64,000 nucleotides of DNA from Woeseiaceae bacterium (GTDB lineage: Bacteria > Pseudomonadota > Gammaproteobacteria > Steroidobacterales > Woeseiaceae): NCBI GenBank assembly GCA_024640345.1, contig JAHEFD010000002.1:62001-126000 (forward strand), in the 5' to 3' direction. Below the pieces are notes generated by a model. The model made no database searches and was not told the origin of the DNA. It was given only the letters and a program-made list of their open reading frames with translations. A program made the translations under genes and the position numbers. Shown one piece after another: positions 1 to 8,489 of the stretch. The number at the start of each line of letters is the position of its first letter. Position 1 is the first letter of the stretch.

Positions 1-156
1 GAGCGCCTGGCTTTACAACTCTGTATCCTGGTGCCGCCGGTGTTTATTGCCGTGCTGATCTGGTTGATGGCAATCGAGGCGGACCATACATTCCTGACGA
101 GGATCGAATTCTTCGGCGAGAGCACTTTTATACCGGAATCACCGCATCACAATTAA
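1..156 (+). CDS. C-terminal fragment of an unknown membrane protein
   Basis: An open frame runs from the first base of the window to a TAA stop, giving 51 residues with no start visible, so the gene begins outside the window. Residues about 5-25 form a hydrophobic segment (LQLCILVPPVFIAVLIW) typical of a last transmembrane helix, followed by a polar tail of about 25 residues. A strong terminator follows 30 bp downstream, which supports this as the end of a transcription unit. The fragment is too short to assign a family. Confidence 0.55.
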   Translation, partial: ERLALQLCILVPPVFIAVLIWLMAIEADHTFLTRIEFFGESTFIPESPHHN

Positions 157-184
157 GCGCCGCGAATAAATAGCGTTGACAAAG

Positions 185-222
185 AAAAAAGGGGCGACCA
201 GTGACTGGACGCCCCTTTTTTT
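185..222 (+). terminator. Rho-independent terminator
   Basis: A GC-rich stem GGGGCG/CGCCCC (191-196 with 210-215) encloses a second stem CCAG/CTGG and is followed by seven T. An A-tract precedes the stem, so it could also work in the other direction. It lies just after the partial membrane-protein gene and separates it from the nucleoside cluster. Confidence 0.85.
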
Positions 223-327
223 GTTGGCGCCACTGGCTTTCACTTCCGGGGAAGTAACCGAAATATCAAAGGTGCCCGGGCGGGGAAGCGCTGACATGCT
301 TTCCGGATCACTGCGGAACACGAAAAT

Positions 328-1551
328 ATGCAAACAATAATGAGTTTCGTCGGCATCCTGGTACTGCTGGGCGTTGCGTACGCAATGTCAGGAAATCGGG
401 ATGCTATTAACAAGCGGACCGTTTTGACTGCATTTGCCCTGCAAATCGCAATCGCGGCACTGATTCTTTTCGTGCCGCAGGGCAGTGCCTGGCTCGACGT
501 CGTTGTGCGCGGTGTGCAGCACGTCATCAATTATGCGAACGATGGTATCGAGTTTGTTTTCGGGGCCGAAACCAGGAGGACCTTGGGTTTTACGATCGCA
601 TTGAATGTCCTCCCTGTCATTGTCTTCTTTTCCGCACTGATGTCGGTGCTCTATTACCTGGGTGTGATGCAGCGGGTGGTTTCGGTGATCGGTGGCTGGG
701 TACATCGATTGCTCAGGACCAGCGAAACGGAGTCCATGTCGGCTGTTTCGAATATTTTCGTGGGGCATACCGAGGCACCCCTGGTCGTCCGACCGTACCT
801 GGCGAATATGAGTCAATCAGAATTGTTTGCCGTCATGACCGGTGGCTGTGCCACGATTGCAGGTGCTGTGATGGCAGGCTATGCGGCGATGGGTGTCGAT
901 CTCAAATTCCTGATTACGGCGAGTTTCATGGCGGCGCCGGGCGGGCTCCTGATGGCAAAGATTCTCATGCCGGAAACAGAGACGCGGGAGGTTAAGTTCG
1001 ATCCGAATGAGACCGGCGGAGAAGCAAGGGCCGTTAATATTTTCGAAGCGGTGGGCAATGGGGCGGCAACCGGTTTGAAGCTCGCCCTGAACGTTGGCGC
1101 CATGTTGCTCGCATTCGTCTCGATGGTCTACCTGGTGAACGGACTGCTGTCCGGGGTGGGTGGCTGGTTTGGTATCGAAGACCTGACGCTGCAATGGGTC
1201 CTGGGCAAGGCCCTTGCGCCGGCAGCGTTTCTGATCGGGGTGCCATGGGACGAGGCGGTACAGGCGGGCAGCCTGATTGGGCAGAAGTTTGTCATAAACG
1301 AGTTTTACGCCTACGCGAACTTCGTCCAGATCAAGGAGACACTGAGCCCGCACACGCAGCTTATTGTTACATTCGCCTTATGCGGTTTCGCAAACCTGTC
1401 GTCGATTGCTATATTGCTGGGCGGGCTCGGCAGTATCGTCCCGAGTCGTCGTACAGATATTGCGCGATTTGGGCTAAGGGCGGTCATTGGCGGTACACTG
1501 GCGAACCTTATGAGCGCGACGCTGGCTGGACTTTTTTTCTCCCTGCAGTAG
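328..1551 (+). CDS. Concentrative nucleoside transporter (CNT/NupC family), paralog 1
   Basis: Imports nucleosides across the inner membrane with Na+ or H+. The 407 residues carry many hydrophobic segments and CNT signatures: GHTEAP (146-151) where most relatives have GQTEAP, NEF (324-326), and GFANLSSI (353-360), which contains the ribose-contacting Asn and Ser known from Vibrio CNT. A second ATG sits 4 codons in. deoB follows after 28 bp, so the pair probably forms one transcript. A close paralog lies at 12469. The His at the base-contact position (Gln in the paralog) is unusual and may alter base preference; that is inference. Confidence 0.93.
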   Translation: MQTIMSFVGILVLLGVAYAMSGNRDAINKRTVLTAFALQIAIAALILFVPQGSAWLDVVVRGVQHVINYANDGIEFVFGAETRRTLGFTIALNVLPVIVFFSALMSVLYYLGVMQRVVSVIGGWVHRLLRTSETESMSAVSNIFVGHTEAPLVVRPYLANMSQSELFAVMTGGCATIAGAVMAGYAAMGVDLKFLITASFMAAPGGLLMAKILMPETETREVKFDPNETGGEARAVNIFEAVGNGAATGLKLALNVGAMLLAFVSMVYLVNGLLSGVGGWFGIEDLTLQWVLGKALAPAAFLIGVPWDEAVQAGSLIGQKFVINEFYAYANFVQIKETLSPHTQLIVTFALCGFANLSSIAILLGGLGSIVPSRRTDIARFGLRAVIGGTLANLMSATLAGLFFSLQ

Positions 1552-1579
1552 TCGTATTTTCAAATCAACGGAGCTTGCA

Positions 1580-2782
1580 ATGGGTCGAGCTGTCATTCTT
1601 GTAATGGATTCATTCGGCATCGGGGCAACCGACGATGCCGACCGCTTCGGCGACGCCGGTTCCAATACACTTGGCAGCATCGCCAGTGTCAGGGCAGGCA
1701 GCGACGAAGGTCCGCTGAAACTGCCTAACCTTTCACGCCTGGGCCTGATGCACGCGGCGGAAGAAAGTGCCGGCAAGTTTCCCGAGGGATGCGAACGGGT
1801 TACGGAGATCAAGGGTGCCTATGGTTTCGCGGCGGAACAGAGCAGTGGGAAGGACACGCCGAGTGGGCACTGGGAAATTGCAGGAGTACCGGTACTATTC
1901 GACTGGGGCTACTTTACGGAGAAAACCAGTACCTTCCCGGCGGAGTTGCTTGAGAAGCTTGCTGTTCGAGCTGATTTGCCCGGCTTCCTTGGCAACTGCC
2001 ACTCATCGGGAACTACCATCATTGAGGAATTGGGCGAGGAACACATCGCCAGCGGTAAGCCGATTGTCTATACGTCTGCTGACAGCGTTTTCCAGATAGC
2101 GTGCCACGAGGAGTCTTTCGGACTACAGCGACTATATGATCTGTGCGAAATCGCTCGTGAACTGGTTGACGAGTACAACATTGGGCGGGTGATAGCGCGA
2201 CCGTTCGTGGGCAAAAACAGGAACGATTTCGTTCGTACCGGAAATCGGCGCGACCTCACAACTCCACCACCATCGCCAACCGTCCTGGACAAGTTGGTCG
2301 ATTCGGGCGGTGAGGTGATCAGTGTTGGCAAGATTGCAGATATTTATGCCCACAAGGGCATCACAAGAAAGATCAAGGCAAGCGGCAATGGGGCGTTGTT
2401 CGACGAAACGCTTAACGCTTTACAGTCAGCACCGGACCGCTCAATCGTGTTCACCAATTTCGTCGACTTCGACATGTTGTACGGACACCGTCGTGACGTT
2501 CCGGGCTATGCAGCTGCGCTGGAGTATTTTGACCAGAGATTACCGGAACTGCTGGAGGAAATTCAGCGTGATGACCTGCTGATCATTTGTGCCGATCATG
2601 GCTGCGATCCGACCAGGGAGGGTTCTGACCACACGCGTGAGCATATTCCAGTGCTCGTGTACGGCAGCATGGTGCCACCCGGGTCCCTGGGAAAACGGGA
2701 ATCTTTTTCTGATATCGGGCAGACGCTGGCGGAATTTTTTGAGCTCTCACCGATGGACTACGGCGTCAGTTTTCTAAACTGA
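1580..2782 (+). CDS. deoB: Phosphopentomutase
   Basis: Interconverts ribose-1-P/ribose-5-P and deoxyribose-1-P/deoxyribose-5-P, linking the nucleoside phosphorylases (deoA, deoD here) to deoC and the pentose phosphate pathway. The 400-residue length is normal for the alkaline-phosphatase-fold family. The N-terminus has the metal-binding stretch [12 protein letters not shown], and the C-terminal part has CADHGCDPT followed by [12 protein letters not shown], the second metal-ligand cluster. GGAG lies about 7 bases before the ATG. It follows the CNT transporter and converges on the STAS-like gene 26 bp away. Confidence 0.97.
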   Translation: MGRAVILVMDSFGIGATDDADRFGDAGSNTLGSIASVRAGSDEGPLKLPNLSRLGLMHAAEESAGKFPEGCERVTEIKGAYGFAAEQSSGKDTPSGHWEIAGVPVLFDWGYFTEKTSTFPAELLEKLAVRADLPGFLGNCHSSGTTIIEELGEEHIASGKPIVYTSADSVFQIACHEESFGLQRLYDLCEIARELVDEYNIGRVIARPFVGKNRNDFVRTGNRRDLTTPPPSPTVLDKLVDSGGEVISVGKIADIYAHKGITRKIKASGNGALFDETLNALQSAPDRSIVFTNFVDFDMLYGHRRDVPGYAAALEYFDQRLPELLEEIQRDDLLIICADHGCDPTREGSDHTREHIPVLVYGSMVPPGSLGKRESFSDIGQTLAEFFELSPMDYGVSFLN

Positions 2783-2808
2783 TTCCGACGCGTTCACTTG
2801 TTGTCGGT

Positions 2809-3216
2809 CTAGCGCCGTTCCCGGAATATATTTTGCTCGTCTGCTCCGGGTTTTTGACGGGATAACCACGCCCTCGCATCTTCGAGATTATCGAACACTG
2901 CGATCGGCATGCCGCGATTGATCGCAACAGTTTCCGCGAAGCTCGCCATGTCGCCCATCTGTTCGTCGACGTACGCCATCGCTTCAAACCGACCGAGCGC
3001 CTTCATGCTGCCCTCGGAGACCACTGCAAACACCTCCATCACATCGAGCCTCGGACCTTCCAGCCGCTCGTCAATCAGCACCCGAAAACAGTCTTGCCGA
3101 ACAGACTCAGCCAGGACCTCCTGCAGGTACTGTGCGACTGCCGTCCGGCTGTTGGTGCCCGTAATCGTGGCAGCAATATAGTCTGGCATTTTCTCAAAAT
3201 GTATTTTATAGGTCAT
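2809..3216 (-). CDS. STAS/SpoIIAA-like domain protein
   Basis: A 135-residue soluble protein starting at MTYKIHFEKMPDYI. The pattern of an N-terminal beta strand, a TGTNS turn, an amphipathic helix and then a VLIDERLEGPRLD strand resembles the small SpoIIAA-like (STAS-fold) proteins common in proteobacteria, often of unknown role. A TTG 10 codons upstream is possible, but no clear ribosome site is seen for either start. It converges with deoB. A second protein with a similar layout is at 4611-4982. Function is not known. Confidence 0.6.
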   Translation of the reverse strand: MTYKIHFEKMPDYIAATITGTNSRTAVAQYLQEVLAESVRQDCFRVLIDERLEGPRLDVMEVFAVVSEGSMKALGRFEAMAYVDEQMGDMASFAETVAINRGMPIAVFDNLEDARAWLSRQKPGADEQNIFRERR

Positions 3217-3343
3217 GTGGTCTTTGCTAATTGCCTGGGAGGTCAACCAGGGTCAAAGGATTCGCCATGCTAGTGCTCATCTGAGCAAGACGCAATCGAC
3301 CCGTCAGAAATTCTGCAGTCAGCAGCGAGTCCATGGTCTCCAC

Positions 3344-3532
3344 CTAGTCTTTCCTGGAGTCATTACGTTCCGGCTTGCCGGAGGAGACGTCGGTGCTCTC
3401 CCGCTGCTCGATACGCTTTCTGACCATCTCCAGTTTTCGCTCGTGGTGTCGGCGTTCAGCCGGCGCCACGACGAAAACCCATACGGCGATAAATGCGGCC
3501 AAAACCGCAATAGAAAGAACAGCCAGTTTCAT
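3344..3532 (-). CDS. Small single-span membrane protein
   Basis: A 62-residue protein with one N-terminal hydrophobic helix (about residues 3-23, AVLSIAVLAAFIAVWVFVV) followed by a highly charged coiled-coil-like segment rich in Arg, Glu and Lys. Its ATG overlaps the stop of the upstream gene by 4 bases (ATGA) and there is no separate ribosome site, so it is probably translationally coupled as the last gene of a three-gene membrane-protein operon. I do not recognise a family. Confidence 0.5.
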   Translation of the reverse strand: MKLAVLSIAVLAAFIAVWVFVVAPAERRHHERKLEMVRKRIEQRESTDVSSGKPERNDSRKD

Positions 3533-3903
3533 GAGCGTTTTGGTAACAGGTACCAGAATATAATTGCAACCAGGAAAAGTGCTGGAATGTCGCCGATCAG
3601 GTTTTGTTTTTCGACCGGGTCACGCAGTGCTTGCACCAACATGATAGCTGCGTGTATCGCGCTCGACCAAATGGTGAACAGGATAAGACTGCGATGTTCC
3701 AGCGGATTCTTCGCGGCAATGATGAGAAAGACTCCCAGCGTCGCGTAAACGCCGATTATCATTTGCTCATATTCCGGTTGCCGTGGCTCCCATCCCCAGC
3801 CTGATGGCCATAGTTGCATCATCGTCCAAACGCCAACAATAAAGAATGCGCCAAACACATAAAGCGCCACGCTAAGGTATTTCAATTTCGTTTCGTTATT
3901 CAT
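3529..3903 (-). CDS. DUF6632-like four-helix membrane protein
   Basis: A 124-residue protein with about four hydrophobic segments. The stretch LWPSGWGW, then a helix with MIIGVYATLGVFLIIAAKNP, then FTIWSSAIHAAIMLVQA and GDIPAL is the pattern I associate with the uncharacterised DUF6632 family. A strong GGGAGGA site lies 6 bases before the ATG. It overlaps the gene upstream by 8 bases and the gene downstream by 4, so the three are one operon. The role is unknown. Confidence 0.65.
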   Translation of the reverse strand: MNNETKLKYLSVALYVFGAFFIVGVWTMMQLWPSGWGWEPRQPEYEQMIIGVYATLGVFLIIAAKNPLEHRSLILFTIWSSAIHAAIMLVQALRDPVEKQNLIGDIPALFLVAIIFWYLLPKRS

Positions 3904-4156
3904 GTTTTCCTCCCGAGCTGTGTTTCCCTGAAGGTGCGGCCAGCCATTTAGCGGCAGCCCGATCGATGCTTCGCACCAGGTCGTTCATCGCCGGGATAAG
4001 CAGCAAGAAAAAGACGGTTGCGATGGCCAGCATTGATGCAGGAATGTCGAGTCCGCTGTCACTTAATATCGCTAACGCGATTATCCAGACAGCGGCAAGC
4101 GTAATTGATATTTTCCAGTCGCGTTTTTGATTTGGGCTGTTCGAATGATCGGACAT
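3896..4156 (-). CDS. Small membrane protein, two predicted helices
   Basis: An 86-residue protein with a polar N-terminus, a hydrophobic segment at about 16-32 (ISITLAAVWIIALAIL), a second at about 40-57 (SMLAIATVFFLLLIPAM) and a basic C-terminal tail rich in Ser, Gly, Lys and His. It is the first of three overlapping membrane-protein genes reading leftward, and lies 15 bp downstream of the VOC gene on the same strand. No family recognised. Confidence 0.5.
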   Translation of the reverse strand: MSDHSNSPNQKRDWKISITLAAVWIIALAILSDSGLDIPASMLAIATVFFLLLIPAMNDLVRSIDRAAAKWLAAPSGKHSSGGKHE

Positions 4157-4171
4157 GGGGGAGGCCAGTTT

Positions 4172-4528
4172 CTATTTATCAGACCAGACGGCAAGTTCAT
4201 TGCCGTGGGGATCGGCAAACTGAAAACGCCGTCCACCGGGAAAAGAAAAGATGTCGGCTACAATCGTTCCACCGCTGGACGCGACCGTGTCACGAGTGGA
4301 CTCAAGATCTTCCGCATAAAGGATCACCAGGGCGGAACCGTTTGCCGTCGTTGACTTCAGGTCTGACTGGCGAAATCCACCATCGAGCTTGCCATCCGAG
4401 AATGAGCGGTATTCTGGCCCATAATCGACGAACTGCCAGCCGAAAGCGCGCTCGTAAAAAGACTGGATGGCGTCAAAGTCGCTGCCGGGAAATTCAATGT
4501 AGTCAATCTTCTGATCCTGTTGCTTCAT
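4172..4528 (-). CDS. VOC (glyoxalase/bleomycin-resistance) family protein
   Basis: A 118-residue vicinal-oxygen-chelate fold protein. It starts with IDYIEFPGSDFDAIQSFYERAFGW, the usual first beta-alpha unit, and ends with the second-half signature FQFADPHGNELAVW, whose Glu is a typical metal ligand. AGGGGAA lies 7 bases upstream of the ATG, which supports the start. Substrates of such small VOC proteins cannot be read from sequence. It heads the leftward group with the three small membrane proteins. Confidence 0.8.
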   Translation of the reverse strand: MKQQDQKIDYIEFPGSDFDAIQSFYERAFGWQFVDYGPEYRSFSDGKLDGGFRQSDLKSTTANGSALVILYAEDLESTRDTVASSGGTIVADIFSFPGGRRFQFADPHGNELAVWSDK

Positions 4529-4610
4529 TTCGTTCCCCTGGTGCGTTGCAAGAAAGACTGTTCAGGACTATTGACTGTTCACTTCTTTTTCGCCTGAGGG
4601 GTAATCGCGC

Positions 4611-4982
4611 TCAGGACCGCCTGAACCATTGCACTGCCTCGGTTGCCGTGTCAAATAACTCGAGGAGTCCTCCTCTATTGTAGGCGAGATCGCGGCTAAA
4701 CTGGTCGTCGGATGGTATCCAGTGCGCCGGGGGGTTGATATAGGCGACTCTCACGGATCGACCTACTGCTTGAGTATAGGCAGGAGTTGCACTCTGCAGT
4801 ATTTCGGGAGTCAGCGCTCCTTCGATTGCCTGGCAGTCGATTATCGCGCCATTGGTGTTCGCGTTTTCACACGCGCGCCGAATGAACTGTCCGAGCTCGA
4901 CCAGGCTGCCCTCGGTTATCGGCCCGCTCGTGACGATGACCGGGTAGCCTTCAACTGAATCTGCCGAGAGAGAGATCTGCAT
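4611..4982 (-). CDS. STAS-like hypothetical protein
   Basis: A 123-residue soluble protein. It alternates short strands and helices: VIVTSGPITEGSLVELGQFI, then GAIIDCQAIEGALTPEIL, then VRVAYINPP, with a C-terminal helix ending in VQWFRRS. This layout resembles SpoIIAA-like proteins and the gene at 2809, although identity is low. It stands alone between the VOC gene and the DUF1330-like gene on the same strand. Assignment rests on pattern only. Confidence 0.5.
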   Translation of the reverse strand: MQISLSADSVEGYPVIVTSGPITEGSLVELGQFIRRACENANTNGAIIDCQAIEGALTPEILQSATPAYTQAVGRSVRVAYINPPAHWIPSDDQFSRDLAYNRGGLLELFDTATEAVQWFRRS

Positions 4983-5068
4983 AGCGGTTCAAATTTTGAT
5001 TCCAATGCAGCATAGATTAACTCATTTTTTCCATATTTGGCCATTCAGAAACATTTGCGGCAGATTAT

Positions 5069-5494
5069 TTAATCTATGAGTGGTAATAACCTCGAGTCTT
5101 CCAGTGCAGCAGTTCGGTGCCCGGCACCAGCAAGGTAAGCCTGATCGCTGGCAAAGGCCATGAATGCCTGTATCGATTTGTGCCTGACCAGCAGTACCTG
5201 GTCCCATCCGCGGCCAGCCGGACCGATGAGGAAGTCACCGCCGTTACCGGCATAAAGCAGGGACCCGCCAGCGTCCTCCAGGAGGGGCAAGGTGTGCAGG
5301 GCATACAGCTGATAGGCTTCCCGCCCGGAAATCGGTTCGACAGGAGCAAGCGCCGGCTGACCTTCGTAGTCTGCGACCTCCCTGAATCGAAGCAGATTGA
5401 GCATCGTCACTTCGCCGACAATGTTTCGTGCCAGCAACGCAGCAGCGTTCTCGTCGGACACCCTGAGGTAATTCATGTTGTGTGGGTCGTTCAT
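5069..5494 (-). CDS. DUF1330-like protein (dimeric alpha/beta barrel)
   Basis: A 141-residue protein with the EVTMLNLLRFREVADY strand and an AYQLYALHTLPLLEDAGG helix-turn that are typical of DUF1330 and related ferredoxin-like dimeric barrels. The start at MNDPHN is chosen because GAGG lies about 8 bases upstream; the frame stays open for another 38 codons but that extension looks noncoding and overlaps the TfoX-like gene. It is the last gene of a leftward run behind the amidohydrolase and TfoX-like genes. Substrate unknown. Confidence 0.7.
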   Translation of the reverse strand: MNDPHNMNYLRVSDENAAALLARNIVGEVTMLNLLRFREVADYEGQPALAPVEPISGREAYQLYALHTLPLLEDAGGSLLYAGNGGDFLIGPAGRGWDQVLLVRHKSIQAFMAFASDQAYLAGAGHRTAALEDSRLLPLID

Positions 5495-5516
5495 CACTGT
5501 CGCCTCGATATGGGCA

Positions 5517-5846
5517 TTATTTGGCGGGAAGGCCGCTGGTAAATTTCTCACACAACGCGACCCAGTTACGAAGATCGTTGTCACCTTCGAATCCCTCCGG
5601 ATCGACATAGACGAATCCGCTCAACGCCTTACCGGTGAAGTCCATTTTCCTCGCATGAGGCCGCGAAAGGGCAGACTCGTAAGCACCGGGTCCTACGCGC
5701 GCCATGAGAACGTCGTTGACGACGCCACAGCACATGTTGCCACGATGCATGAATGCAATGCCGCCGAACATCTTTTTTTCGATGACATCTTCCCGGTTTT
5801 CGAAGACTTCCCTGAGACGCTGCGCAACACCTTCGTCAAATGGCAT
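5517..5846 (-). CDS. TfoX N-terminal-domain protein
   Basis: A 109-residue protein with the TfoX-N motifs VIEKKMFGGIAFMHRGNMCCGV and a later Val-Gly-Pro turn, of the stand-alone kind found in many bacteria. These share a domain with the competence regulator TfoX but lack its C-terminal half, and most have no known function. The start MPFDEGVAQRL is supported by AAGGGA about 8 bases upstream; a longer frame exists but reads into unrelated Arg-rich sequence. It lies 31 bp downstream of the lipoprotein amidohydrolase. Confidence 0.75.
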   Translation of the reverse strand: MPFDEGVAQRLREVFENREDVIEKKMFGGIAFMHRGNMCCGVVNDVLMARVGPGAYESALSRPHARKMDFTGKALSGFVYVDPEGFEGDNDLRNWVALCEKFTSGLPAK

Positions 5847-5877
5847 GGGGCATCCCTTCGTCTGCTCCGTGATGAGC

Positions 5878-7365
5878 CTAGCGATTCCTCTCCGCCAGCG
5901 CCGACTGTATCCTCTTCGCGAGTTCCGTGGCCTCCTGCCGGACCCGCTCGGTGTCAATCGTTAGAAATTCACCGTCAAGCATGAGTAAGCGACCATCAAC
6001 GGTAACCGAAGCCACATCCTGCTCGTCGGCTACATAAACGAGATGTGAGATAACGTCATAGGTAGGAACGAAATGTACATCGTCGAATGAGACCTGGATA
6101 ATATCAGCACGCTTCCCTGCTTCAATCGTGCCTATTTTGTCTTCGATGCCGATCGCGGCCGCGCCACCGCTGGTCGCCATCCGAAGCACGGTGTTTGCCG
6201 ACATAACCTCCGGATCCATCTTGTCGACTTTCTGCAGAAATGATGCCAGACGCATTTCCTCCCACATATCAAGATCGTTGTTGCTCGCGGCGCCGTCAGT
6301 TCCAAGCCCGACCCGAACGCCTGCAGCCAGCATGTCGGCCACCGGTGAAATGCCAGACGCGATTTTCATGTTTGAGGTGGGATTGTGAATTACGCCGACT
6401 TTTCGCTCAGCAAGAATTCTTATCTCGTCCGTGGTCGGCCATACCACGTGGGCACCGATTGTTGGTCCGTCCAAAAAACCGATGGATTCGAAAAGGTCAA
6501 TTGTTGTAGTGCCGTACGCCTGTTTTGAATACTCAAGTTCAAAAGGCGATTCCGACATGTGAATGCTGATTGGCACGCCTGCTTCAGTTGCTGCCGCTCG
6601 TGTCGCAACGAGTTGCTCTGAATTGAGCGTGTAGTCCGCATGCGGACCGTATATCGGCGTAATGCGGCTATTGCGTCCTTTCCACTGGTCGACAAAATCT
6701 TTTCCCTTGACGAGTGAATCTGCAGCGCTCTCGGCATCCGGGCTTCGTTGGTCGATGACTGTTGCGGAAACATATGCGCGTAATCCACATTGTTCGACAA
6801 CCTGTGCGATGACGTCGGGAAAATAGTACATATCGACAAATGTGGTCGTTCCTCCCCTGATCATTTCCCAGCAAGCCAGTTCGGTACCGATACGCACGAA
6901 CTCGGCGTCAACAAATTCCACCTCCGCGGGAAAAATGTAATTATTGAGCCAGTCCATCAAGGCAAGGTCATCGGCAACGCCACGAAGCAATGTCATCGCG
7001 GCATGGGAATGTCCGTTAATCAGCCCCGGCATGACGATTCGATTGCCGCCATCAATATTCCCGTTTGCAGTGAATTGTGCGTTTATCTCTTCGGCGGGCC
7101 CAACCGCAATGATCAGGCCCTCGTCGACCGCGACCGCGCCATCGCGAATGATGTTGCCGGCAGCATCCATCGTGACGACATAGTCGCCAGAGATGATCAG
7201 GTCAATTGCATCGGGATCGACCTCGTTAACGATGGCCGCAGGCGAACCGGGTGTTTGAGGAGGTTCGGCTGGCGAACAGGCCGCGATGGATGCCAGGCAG
7301 CAGGCACCGAGTATCCGTCGCAAATTGGGCTCAAGGAGATGTCTGAAATTCGTCATTTTTTGCAC
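5878..7365 (-). CDS. Exported amidohydrolase lipoprotein, MTA/SAH-deaminase-like
   Basis: A 495-residue metal-dependent amidohydrolase of the group that includes 5'-methylthioadenosine/S-adenosylhomocysteine deaminase. The N-terminus is a lipoprotein signal ending SIAAC, with Cys30 as the lipidation site, so the enzyme probably sits in the periplasm or outer membrane. Metal ligands are visible: HSH in the GLINGHSH stretch, His in SIHMSES, a downstream IGAHVVW His, and Asp in GLGTDGAASNN. The adenosine deaminase gene is divergent 96 bp away, so a role in deaminating exported or scavenged nucleosides is reasonable. The exact substrate is not shown by sequence. Confidence 0.85.
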   Translation of the reverse strand: MQKMTNFRHLLEPNLRRILGACCLASIAACSPAEPPQTPGSPAAIVNEVDPDAIDLIISGDYVVTMDAAGNIIRDGAVAVDEGLIIAVGPAEEINAQFTANGNIDGGNRIVMPGLINGHSHAAMTLLRGVADDLALMDWLNNYIFPAEVEFVDAEFVRIGTELACWEMIRGGTTTFVDMYYFPDVIAQVVEQCGLRAYVSATVIDQRSPDAESAADSLVKGKDFVDQWKGRNSRITPIYGPHADYTLNSEQLVATRAAATEAGVPISIHMSESPFELEYSKQAYGTTTIDLFESIGFLDGPTIGAHVVWPTTDEIRILAERKVGVIHNPTSNMKIASGISPVADMLAAGVRVGLGTDGAASNNDLDMWEEMRLASFLQKVDKMDPEVMSANTVLRMATSGGAAAIGIEDKIGTIEAGKRADIIQVSFDDVHFVPTYDVISHLVYVADEQDVASVTVDGRLLMLDGEFLTIDTERVRQEATELAKRIQSALAERNR

Positions 7366-7461
7366 TGCTATTGTGGTTTTGTTGTATGCATTCTAACCTG
7401 ATCCCGTCCCGATTGAGGAGGATCCGCCAATCCCGAAAATGAACAGGAGCTCCATAACAAT

Positions 7462-8478
7462 ATGAATTATAAAGAGATTCCGAAGGTTGAGTTGCATTGC
7501 CATCTCGAGGCCTGCTTTCGGGAGGAGACGGTGATGGAAGTTGGCAGGTCGCTTGGCATGGATGTGCCACAGGACAGTGCCCGGTTCCGCGGCGAGTGGC
7601 TGCTGTCGAAACCGCTGGAGAACCTGCAAGTCGCGCTACAACGGTTCGTCGACATACAGAAGATCTGGTGTTCGGAGGAGGTCATCGAACGGATGACTTT
7701 TGAGGCCTGCGAATACGCGGTAGAGCAGGGAATCAGGATCATGGAGTTTCGTTATGCTCCCGATTTCATCGCAAGCGGCAAACCGCATCTTACGTTTCAG
7801 AAAATTCACGAGTCGATTCTCCGGGGCGTGGGGCGTGCCTCGGAATTTGACATCGCTATTGGGCTGATCGGGATCGTACAGAAGACGCTCCCGCTCTCCG
7901 ATGCTCAGCGAACAGTTGAATTTCTGATTCAGAATGCTGATTCGTTCGTGGCCCTGGATTTCGCGGACAAGCATACTCACGAGCTGGCCGACTACGCGCC
8001 GATGGTCCGGAAAGCAAGAGATGCGGGACTACGAGTCACGTTTCATGCCGGAGAAGAACCTGTTCCTTCGGCGCCTGCTGAAGTGCGTGCCGCCATCGAA
8101 GACCTTGGTGCCGATCGAATCGGCCACGGTATCCACATTGTTAACGACGAGTCTGTCATGACGCTGGCTCGTAACCTAGGTGTGGCCCTGGAAGTCTGTC
8201 CGACGAGCAACTGGTTGACGAGTTCTGTGCCATCCACTCGTGAGCATCCCATCAGGCGACTCATTGACGCGGGCGTCGCGGTCACCATCAACTCCGACGA
8301 CCCTGGTTTGTTCGGAATTGATCTGTGCCACGAGTATGAATTGCTTCATCGGGAACACGGTTTTTCGATCGAGGATTTTGACCGCAGCAATGACGTCGCT
8401 GCAGCGCAGAGTTTCATCCCGCTGGAGATAAAGCAGAGTGTGTGGCCACGGAAGATCGAAAGCCTGCAATCAAGGTAA
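7462..8478 (+). CDS. add: Adenosine deaminase
   Basis: Converts (deoxy)adenosine to (deoxy)inosine in the cytoplasm. The 338 residues include the zinc motif VELHCHLEA near the N-terminus, the catalytic HAGE (in VTFHAGEEPVP), RIGHGIHI, and the C-terminal NSDDPGLFG, all as in the Add family. The product feeds deoD and xanthine dehydrogenase elsewhere in the window. An AGGAG lies about 12 bases before the ATG, a long spacing. It is convergent with the tryptophanase gene, with 11 bp between stops. Confidence 0.95.
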   Translation: MNYKEIPKVELHCHLEACFREETVMEVGRSLGMDVPQDSARFRGEWLLSKPLENLQVALQRFVDIQKIWCSEEVIERMTFEACEYAVEQGIRIMEFRYAPDFIASGKPHLTFQKIHESILRGVGRASEFDIAIGLIGIVQKTLPLSDAQRTVEFLIQNADSFVALDFADKHTHELADYAPMVRKARDAGLRVTFHAGEEPVPSAPAEVRAAIEDLGADRIGHGIHIVNDESVMTLARNLGVALEVCPTSNWLTSSVPSTREHPIRRLIDAGVAVTINSDDPGLFGIDLCHEYELLHREHGFSIEDFDRSNDVAAAQSFIPLEIKQSVWPRKIESLQSR

Positions 8479-8489
8479 ATGTAACCTGG

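Noticed and set aside
175-180. TTGACA hexamer resembling a -35 box
   Set aside because: It sits at the edge of a terminator and no -10 hexamer follows at the right distance.
388-1353. Long minus-strand open frames (142 and 178 codons) opposite the first CNT gene
   Set aside because: The plus strand encodes a clear full-length transporter; the antisense frames have no hydrophobic or family pattern and no ribosome sites.
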